Notes: generated by a model from the letters alone, not told the origin. A stretch of 11,610 nt of DNA from Bacteroidota bacterium (GCA_026391935.1 JAPLDC010000113.1:1-11610), one strand, 5' to 3'; shown: positions 1 to 7,380, counted from the stretch's first letter. Numbers and translations are program-made.

Positions 1-787
1 TTGGATTAGCTTTTTGCATCTGGTGGATAATTCCGGCTTCAGTAGCAACAATAAACTCTTTAGAATCAGATCCTGTAGCATATTTCAAAATCCCTGTAGT
101 ACTTCCAATATAATCCGCAATTTCTAATAAATTACCTTCACATTCAGGGTGAGCCAATAATAAAGCATGCGGGTGTTGCGTCTTCAATTTTATTATTTTT
201 TCTAAGGAGAAAATTTCATGCACCATACATGCACCATCCCAAAGAACCATATTCCTACCGCTTTTTTTATTAATATAAGCACCTAAATTTTTATCAGGTG
301 CAAAAATAATTTTTTGATCTTTAGGCAAACTTTCAATAATCTGAACAGCATTCGTTGAAGTACAAACAATGTCTGTTAACGTTTTAAGATCTGCGGAACA
401 ATTGATATAAGAAATAACTAAATGATCCGGATATGCTTTTTTAAATTCTGCAAACTTATCGGCAGAACAAGAATCTGCTAATGAACAACCGGCATTTAAA
501 TCTGGTAATAAAACTTTTTTGTTTGGTGAAAGAATTTTTGCAGTTTCGGCCATGAAATGAACACCGGCAAAAACAATAATATCAGCATCCGTCTTAGCAG
601 CTTCCTGAGATAAACCCAAACTATCGCCAATGTAATCGGCAATATCTTGAATGTCTGCATCTTGGTAGTAATGGGCAAGTATGATCGCATTTTTTTCTTT
701 TTTGAGTTTATTTATTTCAGCGAACAAATCTAAAGAAAAATCAATCGGAATATCAAGAAAGCCTTTTGTTTTCAAATCATCACCCAT
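1..787 (-). CDS. nadA: Quinolinate synthase NadA (3' end outside window)
   Basis: NadA is the [4Fe-4S] enzyme that condenses iminoaspartate with dihydroxyacetone phosphate to give quinolinate, in cytosolic de novo NAD synthesis. About 262 codons are visible, starting at the ATG complementary to 785-787. The N-terminal part shows LAHYYQDADIQDIADYIGDS (residues 38-57), then FAGVHFMAETAKIL, then DLNAGCSLAD with Cys101. Further on are WDGAC with Cys187 and HPEC near residues 213-216. The 86-residue spacing between Cys101 and Cys187 agrees with two of the three cluster cysteines of known NadA proteins, and HPE is the substrate-binding motif. The third cluster cysteine should lie beyond the window edge, so the truncation is an artefact of the window. 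It is divergent from rpiB. No Shine-Dalgarno sequence is evident, and a short CAA repeat lies about 40 nt upstream of the start. No nadB or nadC is in view. Confidence 0.96.
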   Translation of the reverse strand, partial: MGDDLKTKGFLDIPIDFSLDLFAEINKLKKEKNAIILAHYYQDADIQDIADYIGDSLGLSQEAAKTDADIIVFAGVHFMAETAKILSPNKKVLLPDLNAGCSLADSCSADKFAEFKKAYPDHLVISYINCSADLKTLTDIVCTSTNAVQIIESLPKDQKIIFAPDKNLGAYINKKSGRNMVLWDGACMVHEIFSLEKIIKLKTQHPHALLLAHPECEGNLLEIADYIGSTTGILKYATGSDSKEFIVATEAGIIHQMQKANP

Positions 788-1330
788 AACAATAATATAT
801 CTTTTTATTTTAAATATTTAAAAATTTGTTGTTGTTGTTGGTCTGTTAGTTGAGTGTAAAAAAAAACATAAAAAGCGTTGCATTTATGAATACTAACAAA
901 GAATCAACAGTAAATAAAAAGTTCTTAGAAGGTAACACATTGAACAGTAGATTAATTTTACTTTATTAACATGCTGTTAGTATACTTTTCACCTAATAAC
1001 TTCTTTACAAAAATACGTTTATTTATGTTACGAAACTGTTGATTAATAGTGTTAAATTAAGGCTAAAAAAAGTTGAGCATTCAAAAATTAATGCAAAGGA
1101 TATCTTCTTTTTATAAAGCAAGAAAAATCTTCTACACGTTTATAACAAAACCTTTTGTTTTCAACAGAAACAGTGTTGATAAAATAAAAACTAGAGGGCT
1201 AATTATCAGCACTTTATTTTTCAACTTTACAAACGTGTTCATAAGCCAAAAAAGCTGTTAATTACGATGCGTTAAAATTAAAAATATGTCCACAAGGTTT
1301 TTCTGTGATACAATTTAATACAAATATCAA
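788..1330. other. AT-rich divergent intergenic region, origin-like motif cluster
   Basis: This 543-bp gap between divergent nadA and rpiB contains no convincing gene; the only open frame (1073-1261) starts with TTG and has low-complexity AT-driven composition. The word CTGTT or its complement AACAG occurs at 843, 906, 943, 974, 1036, 1163, 1169 and 1255. Near matches to the DnaA box TTATCCACA lie at 1158-1166, 1203-1211 and 1286-1294 on the plus strand. Others lie at 1037-1045, 1174-1182 (8 of 9) and 1236-1244 on the minus strand. The sites at 1158 and 1174 form an inverted pair TCAACA/TGTTGA with a 7-bp spacer. A further small dyad, TAACA-TGC-TGTTA, lies at 967-979. A TATTTTTG word on the minus strand (1015 to 1008) fits the TAnnTTTG pattern but is far from nadA. 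The function is unproven: origin, regulator sites or chance AT-rich sequence are all possible. Confidence 0.3.
826..840. repeat. Five-unit TTG (CAA) triplet repeat upstream of nadA
   Basis: Five tandem TTG units, read as CAA on the nadA sense strand, lie about 40 bp upstream of the nadA start and probably in its leader. The tract is short. A triplet outside a coding frame could only alter spacing or leader structure. Confidence 0.8.
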
Positions 1331-1768
1331 ATGAGTAAAATAGCAATTGGTTGCGATCATGCAGCGTTTCAGTTAAAAGAAAAACTTAAAGCCTACCTGT
1401 CATTGAAAGGGCATGAAATAATGGATTTTGGGTGTTATTCAGAAGAGCGTGCCGACTATCCGGATTACGGTCACGCTGTTGCAAAAGGGGTTGAGAGCAA
1501 AGAGTTTGATTTTGGCTTGTTGATGTGTGGCAGCGGAAACGGGATTAACATGACAGCAAACAAACATAGGGGTGTTCGATCCGCTCTTTGCTGGAACGCT
1601 GAAATAGCAATGCTTGCAAGACAACATAACGATGCCAATATTTTGACATTACCTGCAAGATTTATATCGGAAGAAGAGGCAAAGAAATGTGTTGATGTTT
1701 TTTATTCAACAACTTTTGAAGGAGGAAGACATGCAGACAGGGTTAAAAAAATTGCAGAAGGCTGTTGA
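1331..1768 (+). CDS. rpiB: Ribose-5-phosphate isomerase B
   Basis: RpiB interconverts ribose 5-phosphate and ribulose 5-phosphate in the non-oxidative pentose phosphate pathway (RpiB/LacAB family, cytosolic). The 145-residue length is normal. Residues align in number with the E. coli enzyme: Asp9-His10 in GCDHAA, the catalytic-type Cys66 followed by Ser68 in CGSGNG, His99-Asn100 in RQHND, and Arg133 and Arg137 in GGRHADR. The start ATG at 1331 gives the canonical MSKIAIGCDHAA beginning; the preceding bases are AT-rich without a clear Shine-Dalgarno sequence. It is divergent from nadA. About 110 bp separate it from the peptidase gene. In that gap are an AT-only hairpin TTTGTT-ATAA-AACAAA (1785-1800) and a small TCCG-AGAG-CGGA hairpin (1848-1859), neither strong enough to call a terminator. 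LacA/LacB-type specificity is not excluded but is unlikely without tagatose-pathway genes. Confidence 0.95.
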   Translation: MSKIAIGCDHAAFQLKEKLKAYLSLKGHEIMDFGCYSEERADYPDYGHAVAKGVESKEFDFGLLMCGSGNGINMTANKHRGVRSALCWNAEIAMLARQHNDANILTLPARFISEEEAKKCVDVFYSTTFEGGRHADRVKKIAEGC

Positions 1769-1878
1769 TCTGAGAGTTTTACATTTTGTTATAAAACAAA
1801 TTGAAAAAAGGCCTTTAAAAGAATTATTCAAAGCATAAAAAATTATCTCCGAGAGCGGAATTGGTGTGTAAAAGAAAT

Positions 1879-3420
1879 ATGATCAAAAAAACGATTCTTT
1901 TATTGTTTTCCCCGATACTACTTTTTGCTCAACAAAAAGACACCATTGCAATTCGATATTCTAAAAATATTACTGTTGCCGATATGAGCAAAAATCTGCA
2001 CGTGTTAGCTTCTGATGAATATGAAGGAAGAGAGACCGGGAAAAAGGGGCAGAAAATGGCTGCAGAATATATTTCCACTCAGTTTAAAAATGCAGGAATT
2101 CTACCTTATATAAACAACTCCTATTTTCAAGAATTTCCGTTAAACTTAATTATACCGCAGCCGGCTGAAATTTCCATTGGAGGGAAGCGATTTGAGGGCA
2201 ATAAAGATTATTATAATTTTCCGGGTCAGTCGGAGCAAACCATTAACGAAAAGAACCTTTTGTTTTTGGGTTATGGTATTGAGGAGAAAAATTATAATGA
2301 CTATAAAGGAGTTGATGTAAAAAACAAGATCGTGATGATATTGGCCGGGGAACCATTTTCAAAGGACTCTGTTTCGATCATTACCGGAAAAAAGACGGCA
2401 TCACTTTGGAGCACTTACTATAAGGTAAAACTTGAAAAGGCTCGCGAAAGCGGAGTGTTAGCCTTGTTGATAGTTGTGAATGATGTTGCAAAAGACCTGG
2501 TAGACAACAAACACAGGGTAGAGTCGCCATCGATGAAATTGGATATTGGAAAAACCGAAATGCCAATAATATATATATCGAAAGACATGGCGAATTTTAT
2601 TTTAAAAAAACAAACGGTTGATAAACTCAAAAATGAAATTTCAAAAAGCGGAAAACCGGTTGCAAAAAAAACCCTACAAAATATAGTAATCACCATTAAA
2701 AATTCGTCAAAAAAAATCAGTTCAGAAAACGTTTTAGGATATATTGAAGGCGGAGACCTGAAAGATGAATTGATAATTGTTACTGCGCATTATGATCATT
2801 TAGGTATTGACGGAAAAGTTGTGTTTAACGGTGCAGACGACGATGGGTCAGGGACGGTTGCCGTTATAAATCTTGCTGAAACATTCGCGAAAGCAAAAAA
2901 AGGTGGACATGGGCCAAGAAGAAGCATGTTGTTCATGACTGTTGCTGGTGAAGAAAAAGGGTTGTTGGGTTCGGCATATTACGCTGAACACCCTGTTTTT
3001 CCTTTAAAAAACACCGTATGTGATCTGAATATAGATATGATAGGTCGCATTGATGAGAAGCACGCAAACAATCCGAATTATATTTATTTAATTGGCGCCG
3101 ATAAATTAAGTTCGCAATTAAATAGTATCAGCGAAGTGGCGAACAAAACCTATTCAAATTTAGAATTAGACTACACTTATAATGACGAAAAAGATAAAAA
3201 TCGTTTTTATTATCGGTCAGACCATTATAACTTCGCAAAAAATGGCATTCCGGTGATCTTTTATTTTAACGGTGTTCACGTCGATTATCATAAAGAAACA
3301 GATGAAGTGGAAAAAATAAATTTTGAGAAAATGGAAAAAATTGCCCGACTGGTTTTTTTCACAGCCTGGGAATTAGCGAACAGGAACGAGAGGATAGTAG
3401 TGGATTCAAATAAAAAATAA
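1879..3420 (+). CDS. Secreted M28-family zinc aminopeptidase
   Basis: This is a predicted exported di-zinc peptidase of family M28, probably releasing N-terminal amino acids from peptides in the periplasm or outside the cell. I start it at ATG 1879, since MIKKTILLLFSPILLFAQQ is a typical Bacteroidota signal peptide, with cleavage likely after Ala17. An in-frame TTG at 1861 would add six residues before the signal and is less likely. In 513-residue numbering, the putative metal ligands are His304 (TAHYDHLG), Asp321 or Asp322 (NGADDDGSG), Glu358-Glu359 (AGEEKG), Asp386 (NIDMIGR) and His471 (VDYHKETD). All positions expected for the family are present. The region before them (about 120-250) resembles the PA-like insert that accompanies many M28 enzymes. 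No lipobox cysteine or type IX secretion C-terminal domain is visible. The next gene follows after 47 bp. Exact substrate preference cannot be read from sequence. Confidence 0.92.
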   Translation: MIKKTILLLFSPILLFAQQKDTIAIRYSKNITVADMSKNLHVLASDEYEGRETGKKGQKMAAEYISTQFKNAGILPYINNSYFQEFPLNLIIPQPAEISIGGKRFEGNKDYYNFPGQSEQTINEKNLLFLGYGIEEKNYNDYKGVDVKNKIVMILAGEPFSKDSVSIITGKKTASLWSTYYKVKLEKARESGVLALLIVVNDVAKDLVDNKHRVESPSMKLDIGKTEMPIIYISKDMANFILKKQTVDKLKNEISKSGKPVAKKTLQNIVITIKNSSKKISSENVLGYIEGGDLKDELIIVTAHYDHLGIDGKVVFNGADDDGSGTVAVINLAETFAKAKKGGHGPRRSMLFMTVAGEEKGLLGSAYYAEHPVFPLKNTVCDLNIDMIGRIDEKHANNPNYIYLIGADKLSSQLNSISEVANKTYSNLELDYTYNDEKDKNRFYYRSDHYNFAKNGIPVIFYFNGVHVDYHKETDEVEKINFEKMEKIARLVFFTAWELANRNERIVVDSNKK

Positions 3421-3467
3421 AGTACACACAGCGATTTGCGAATGTGTAGACTTAAAAAATAAATATT

Positions 3468-4850
3468 ATGCCGACAGCTGTAGAGTTATTTTTAGAAGCA
3501 TCCGAAAAAAAATCGTTTGATAAAGAACACCGCAAAACGGTGCTGTTCAACATTTCTCAATACGACAAAAAAGTTATAGAAGGAAAACAACAGTTCTGTA
3601 ATTTAGATTTGGCGAAGACGAGGGCAGCAGCGGCGAAGCAAAAATCGATTGAAAATCTCGATAAATATTTAATTGAATTTGAGGCAAATTTTATAAAGCG
3701 CGGAGGAAAAGTAATTTGGGCAGTTGATTCGGAAGAGGCAGTGAAAGAAGCCCTTCAGATAATGAAGAAAGCAAAAACAAAAACCGTTGTCAAAGCAAAG
3801 TCGATGGCCACGGAAGAAATTCATTTTAACGAATCACTGGAGGAGCAGGGAATAGAAAGCATAGAAACAGACCTTGGTGAATATATTGTGCAACTGCGAA
3901 AGGAGCCGCCCTACCATATTGTAACGCCGGCCATGCACCTTTCTAAAGAAGATGTTGCAAAGACCTTTCATGAACAAAAACAAACGCCACTTGACTGGAC
4001 CCCCGAACAAATTACCAACTTCGTGCGACAGGAATTACGCTTGAAATACAGCAAAGCAGAGGTTGGGGTAAACGGAGGAAATTTTTTGATCGCGGATATT
4101 GGCGCTATTGCTGTGACTGAAAATGAGGGTAACGGTTTGATGTCGGCCGCTTTTCCAAAAATTCAAATTGCAATTGTTGGGATAGAAAAAATCATTCCAT
4201 CCTTATCTGACTTGGATCTGTTTTGGCCGCTACTTTCTACATATGGCACAGGACAAGGCCTAACAGCTTATAACACTATTTACACCGGTCCGAAGCAACA
4301 AGGCGAAAAAGACGGTCCGGACGAAATGTATGTTATACTATTAGATAATGGCCGCACGAATGTGTTGGCGGAAACAGAGCAACGTAGAGCATTGTCTTGC
4401 ATTCGTTGTGGCGCATGTTTAAATGCTTGTCCGGTTTACCAAACTGTTGGTGGACATTCTTATGGAACAACCTACAGCGGACCGATCGGTTCTATCATTA
4501 CACCTCATTTTAAAGGAATGGAGGAGTTTAAGCATTTGAGTTTTGCTTCTACCTTGTGCGGTAAATGTACAGAAGTGTGCCCCGTTAAGATAGACATACA
4601 CAGGCTTTTGCTGATAAACAGAAAACAATCTGTGGACAGTAAGCTTTCTACAAAAACAGAAAATTGGGTTTGGCACTTTTGGAAAAAGGCGATGCTGAAA
4701 CGCAGTAAAATGGATAAAGGAGGAGCGAAGTTGAAAAACTTTATGCTGAAGCAATTTTTCAAAAAGCAATGGGGAGAAAGACGCGAATTGCCGCAGGTGA
4801 CAAATAAATCGTTCAATCAAATTTGGAGAGAACGGAAGGGGATAAAGTAG
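3468..4850 (+). CDS. lutB: LutB/LldF-type LUD-domain iron-sulfur protein
   Basis: LutB is the iron-sulfur subunit of the LutABC complex that oxidises L-lactate to pyruvate. The 460-residue protein has the family order. A LUD domain spans about residues 60-300, including NGGNFLIADIGAIAVTENEG and the STYGTGQG region. A ferredoxin-like segment follows with CIRCGACLNACP (Cys311, 314, 317, 321) and CGKCTEVCP (Cys364, 367, 371). A basic C-terminal tail ends near IWRERKG, as in LutB proteins. The start ATG gives the usual N-terminal length. Neither lutA nor lutC is nearby; the neighbours are a peptidase and ybeY, so partners would have to be encoded elsewhere. The gene lies 47 bp after the peptidase and 29 bp before ybeY, suggesting cotranscription. 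The family call is firm, but lactate as the physiological substrate is inferred from homology only. Confidence 0.9.
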   Translation: MPTAVELFLEASEKKSFDKEHRKTVLFNISQYDKKVIEGKQQFCNLDLAKTRAAAAKQKSIENLDKYLIEFEANFIKRGGKVIWAVDSEEAVKEALQIMKKAKTKTVVKAKSMATEEIHFNESLEEQGIESIETDLGEYIVQLRKEPPYHIVTPAMHLSKEDVAKTFHEQKQTPLDWTPEQITNFVRQELRLKYSKAEVGVNGGNFLIADIGAIAVTENEGNGLMSAAFPKIQIAIVGIEKIIPSLSDLDLFWPLLSTYGTGQGLTAYNTIYTGPKQQGEKDGPDEMYVILLDNGRTNVLAETEQRRALSCIRCGACLNACPVYQTVGGHSYGTTYSGPIGSIITPHFKGMEEFKHLSFASTLCGKCTEVCPVKIDIHRLLLINRKQSVDSKLSTKTENWVWHFWKKAMLKRSKMDKGGAKLKNFMLKQFFKKQWGERRELPQVTNKSFNQIWRERKGIK

Positions 4851-4879
4851 TAAGTGAACAAGAAAATCGAAAGCGCAAC

Positions 4880-5392
4880 ATGATCAATTTTGTGTCAGAA
4901 GACATCGTTTTTAATCTAAAAAACAAAACTATTCTTAAGAAGTGGATTACTGCTACTATCGAAAAAAAGAAGCGCAAAACAGGCGACATCTCTTTTGTTT
5001 TTTGTTCAGACGCGTTTTTATTGGAGATGAATAAAGAATACCTGAACCACGATACCTATACTGATATCATTACGTTTGATTATTCAGAAGATATACCCTT
5101 CGACTCCGCCAAAGGTGACGATTCGAAAGGGTCAAAGAATAGAGGGAATATTAGTGGCGACATTTTCATCAGCATTGACATGGTAAAAGAGAATGCGAAA
5201 AAATTTTCTCCCTTCGACTCCGCTCAGGGTGACAAACAGCGGAAGAAAAACTTCAATTTTGAAGACGAATTGCACCGAGTTATCATTCACGGTGTTTTAC
5301 ATTTGTTGGGCTATAAGGATAAATCAAAGGTGGCTAAAGCAGAAATGACAAAACAGGAAGACCTTTGTTTAAAAGCGCTTCAGAAGATTTGA
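4880..5392 (+). CDS. ybeY: Endoribonuclease YbeY with two in-frame repeat insertions
   Basis: YbeY is a conserved zinc-dependent RNase for 16S rRNA maturation and ribosome quality control. I choose ATG 4880 because MINFVSEDIVFNLKNK is the usual Bacteroidota beginning; a TTG at 4823 would overlap lutB and add unrelated residues. The core is intact: TDIITF (the counterpart of TDVLSF), GDIFIS, then HGVLHLLGYKD. His137 and His141 match the metal ligands; the third, normally His in GYDH, is Asp147, a replacement I recall as common in this phylum. At 170 residues it is about 30 longer than typical. The excess lies in two blocks, residues about 72-89 (from IPFDSAKGDD) and 110-124 (from SPFDSAQGDK), encoded by two copies of a dispersed repeat in the same frame. 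Both fall between core motifs, so activity may be kept. The stop overlaps the likely start of the next gene. Confidence 0.93.
   Translation: MINFVSEDIVFNLKNKTILKKWITATIEKKKRKTGDISFVFCSDAFLLEMNKEYLNHDTYTDIITFDYSEDIPFDSAKGDDSKGSKNRGNISGDIFISIDMVKENAKKFSPFDSAQGDKQRKKNFNFEDELHRVIIHGVLHLLGYKDKSKVAKAEMTKQEDLCLKALQKI
5096..5133 (+). repeat. Bacteroidota dispersed repeat, copy 1, inside ybeY
   Basis: A 25-bp unit (5096-5120) begins CCCTTCGACTCCGC and ends GGTGACG. It is followed by a partial inverted unit containing TTCGAAAGGGTC (5122-5133), so the whole stretch is an imperfect palindrome. It matches copy 2 at 21 of 25 positions and is GC-rich against an AT-rich gene. It encodes PFDSAKGDD in the ybeY frame. 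I recognise the unit from memory as a frequent repeat in Bacteroidota genomes; the genome-wide copy number cannot be seen here. Confidence 0.8.
5210..5234 (+). repeat. Bacteroidota dispersed repeat, copy 2, inside ybeY
   Basis: This 25-bp unit begins CCCTTCGACTCCGC and continues TCAGGGTGACA. It lies 114 bp downstream of copy 1, in the same orientation and the same reading phase (PFDSAQGD). It agrees with the consensus form I remember from other Bacteroidota better than copy 1 does, which suggests more recent insertion or less decay. No inverted partner follows it. Confidence 0.82.
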
Positions 5393-7335
5393 TCAACGTA
5401 AAAAAAATATCTTTTAACAATTATTTGCTGCTGTTCATTTTGGCTATTGCAGGCGTTATACGCTTTTGGCATTTTCCTGATATGCAATTTATGCACGATG
5501 AATTAAGCGCAATTCTCCGCTCAAAAGCAGATAGCTTTTCAGAACTAATTTACAAGTCAAAAACAACAGACGTTCACCCTGTTGGCGTTGCAATTTTCGT
5601 TCACTACTGGACCTTTATTTTTGGTACAGGTACAATGATTGCAAAATTTCCTTTCATCATTTTCGGACTTATTTCCATTTATTATTCTTATAAAATTGCA
5701 GAGAACTGGTTCAATCCTACAGTTGCGATTTTAACGTGTACTTTTCTGGCAACCCTTCAGTTCCCAACTATGTATGGACAATTAGAGCGTCCTTATGCGT
5801 CCGGAATGTTGTTTTCGGTGCTGATGGTTTGGAATTGGACACAGTTTTTTTTCGGAGAAAAGAGCAAAATTAAATATGCTGTTGGCTTTATTGTGTTTGC
5901 ATCGATGTGTACGTATAACCATTATTTCAGCTTGTTATTTGCAGGTTTGGTGGGTACAACAGGTCTTTTTTTTCTGAATAAAGAAAATGTAAAAATGTAT
6001 TTACTAATGTGTCTTGTTGTGGTTTTACTTTTTATTCCGCACATTTCTATTTTACTTTTTCATTTATCAATTGGCAGTGAAGGAGAGGAAAGTTGGCTAG
6101 GAAAGCCTCAACCGGATTGGCTCTTAACTTTTCTTAAGTACCTGTTTCACTATTCAGCGATAGTTTATATAATGGTTGGATTAATTTTTTTTGCAGGTTT
6201 ATATTTCCGGAGCAAGGAAAAAAAAGTCCTTGACAAATTCAGAATTATAGCATTGGTTTGGGCGTTGCTGGTTCCTTGTCTTGCTTATTTATATTCAATT
6301 ACAAAAACACCTGTTTTACAATTTTCCACATTTACTTTTTCGTTGCCATTTTTGCTGATGTTTATTTTTTCGTTTTATGCAGACCTGAAAAAACCAATAA
6401 AAATAAGCTTTATAGCGGTAATTATTTTGATAAACACCTATACACTTTATGCAAATAGAAAACACGACACTCTTTTTTATAAACATCCATATGAAGAAAT
6501 GGCGAGAATAAGTGAGCAGACAATTAATGAATTTGGAGAAAAAAACGTGACGATCGCGCTTTCTGCAATGGAGGGTTTTGTGGATTTTTATTTTGAAAAA
6601 TATGGAAAACCATTCAGTTATTTGCGTATTGACAAGCCCAACACGCAAGTGTTTTTCAGTTATTTAGAAAATCAAAAAGCCGATTATTTTGTGGCGGGAA
6701 ATTTACCTTTAGAGTTTTATCAACTTATAAAAGAGCGTTATCCGTATATTATTAAAAAGGAAGAGGGTTTTACCTACACTGTATATTGTTTTTCAAGAAA
6801 TAAACCTGAAGTAGAATTACAAGATGGTGTCGTGTTTTCTGAAACGCAACAGGACGCTCATATTCCGGGGCACAAAAAGGGTTATTGGGAAGAGAATTAT
6901 GCGATGCAGGAAGACCCAAGCAACCCGGGAGAAATAAGCATGGCACTCGACAGTTCAAAAGAATATAGCGCAGGTTTTTCTGCTAAATTAAGTGACATTA
7001 TAAGGTCTAAGCACACAATTATAAATGTAAGTGCAAAAATAAAAACAGGAGAGCAAAACTTAAACCCAACACTTGTGTTATCGATTGACGATGGTGGAAA
7101 ATCTTTGCTGTGGCGGGGTTCAGAATACCGGGATTATAAATTGAATGAAAACACATTTAACTCTGTTTATGTTTCCAATTTATTTTCAGGGATGGATCTT
7201 GAGAAACATCCGAATGCTACGATAAAAATTTACGTTTGGAATCGTGATAAAAAAGATGTTCTGGTCAACGATCTAAAGGTGGAAGCCGTTGAGAGCAACC
7301 CGCAGATCTATGGTCTTTATGAACCGATTGAGTAG
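5389..7335 (+). CDS. GT-C membrane glycosyltransferase (PMT/ArnT-like, GT39 type)
   Basis: This is a predicted inner-membrane glycosyltransferase that would use a polyprenyl-phosphate sugar to glycosylate a periplasmic acceptor. No ATG lies near the start. TTG 5389 overlaps the ybeY stop as TTGA and begins just before the first membrane helix, giving 648 residues; TTG 5365 would add eight. Roughly ten to eleven membrane segments fill residues 13-355. The first periplasmic loop carries HDE (36-38), the acidic motif of PMT/ArnT enzymes, and HP (63-64). ERPY (133-136) also fits the family. Residues 355-648 are soluble. The last 170 or so are rich in alternating polar and hydrophobic residues and look like a beta-sandwich, possibly acceptor- or glycan-binding. 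Translational coupling to ybeY is likely. Donor sugar and acceptor cannot be determined, and assignment to a precise GT family is tentative. Confidence 0.8.
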   Translation: MINVKKISFNNYLLLFILAIAGVIRFWHFPDMQFMHDELSAILRSKADSFSELIYKSKTTDVHPVGVAIFVHYWTFIFGTGTMIAKFPFIIFGLISIYYSYKIAENWFNPTVAILTCTFLATLQFPTMYGQLERPYASGMLFSVLMVWNWTQFFFGEKSKIKYAVGFIVFASMCTYNHYFSLLFAGLVGTTGLFFLNKENVKMYLLMCLVVVLLFIPHISILLFHLSIGSEGEESWLGKPQPDWLLTFLKYLFHYSAIVYIMVGLIFFAGLYFRSKEKKVLDKFRIIALVWALLVPCLAYLYSITKTPVLQFSTFTFSLPFLLMFIFSFYADLKKPIKISFIAVIILINTYTLYANRKHDTLFYKHPYEEMARISEQTINEFGEKNVTIALSAMEGFVDFYFEKYGKPFSYLRIDKPNTQVFFSYLENQKADYFVAGNLPLEFYQLIKERYPYIIKKEEGFTYTVYCFSRNKPEVELQDGVVFSETQQDAHIPGHKKGYWEENYAMQEDPSNPGEISMALDSSKEYSAGFSAKLSDIIRSKHTIINVSAKIKTGEQNLNPTLVLSIDDGGKSLLWRGSEYRDYKLNENTFNSVYVSNLFSGMDLEKHPNATIKIYVWNRDKKDVLVNDLKVEAVESNPQIYGLYEPIE

Positions 7336-7349
7336 TTTGCTCTTACGGA

Positions 7350-7366
7350 TGCGAAAGCTTTTCGCA
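7350..7366. terminator. Hairpin between convergent glycosyltransferase and pgk genes
   Basis: A perfect 7-bp stem TGCGAAA / TTTCGCA with loop GCT lies 15-31 bp after the glycosyltransferase stop and 15-31 bp after the pgk stop. A 10-bp palindrome TAACGCGTTA follows at 7368-7377. Neither strand has a strong T-tract, so its efficiency as an intrinsic terminator is uncertain, but the position between convergent genes fits a shared terminator. Confidence 0.55.
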
Positions 7367-7380
7367 ATAACGCGTTAAAA

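Noticed and set aside
496..690. 64-codon minus-strand open frame
   Set aside because: It is an alternate frame of the nadA coding sequence, which is unambiguous through this region.
1073..1261. 62-codon plus-strand open frame in the nadA-rpiB gap
   Set aside because: It starts with TTG without a ribosome site, has AT-driven Phe/Lys/Ile/Ser-rich composition, matches no family I know and overlaps the origin-like motif cluster.
1785..1816. AT-only hairpin and AAAGGCCTTT palindrome after rpiB as a terminator
   Set aside because: The stem TTTGTT/AACAAA is weak, has no T-tract after it, and the GGCC palindrome has no loop.
3423..3448. TACACA/TGTGTA dyad between the peptidase and lutB genes
   Set aside because: Six base pairs around a 14-nt loop without a T-tract; too weak for a terminator, and the 47-bp gap suggests one operon.
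4419..4820. 133-codon minus-strand open frame antisense to lutB
   Set aside because: It is fully covered by the firmly identified lutB coding sequence, including the second iron-sulfur motif, and its translation has no recognisable domain.
5312..5320. Loss of the third metal-binding histidine in YbeY (Asp147 in GYKD)
   Set aside because: Aspartate can bind zinc, and I recall GYKD as the usual Bacteroidota form, so it is probably a lineage variant and not an inactivation.
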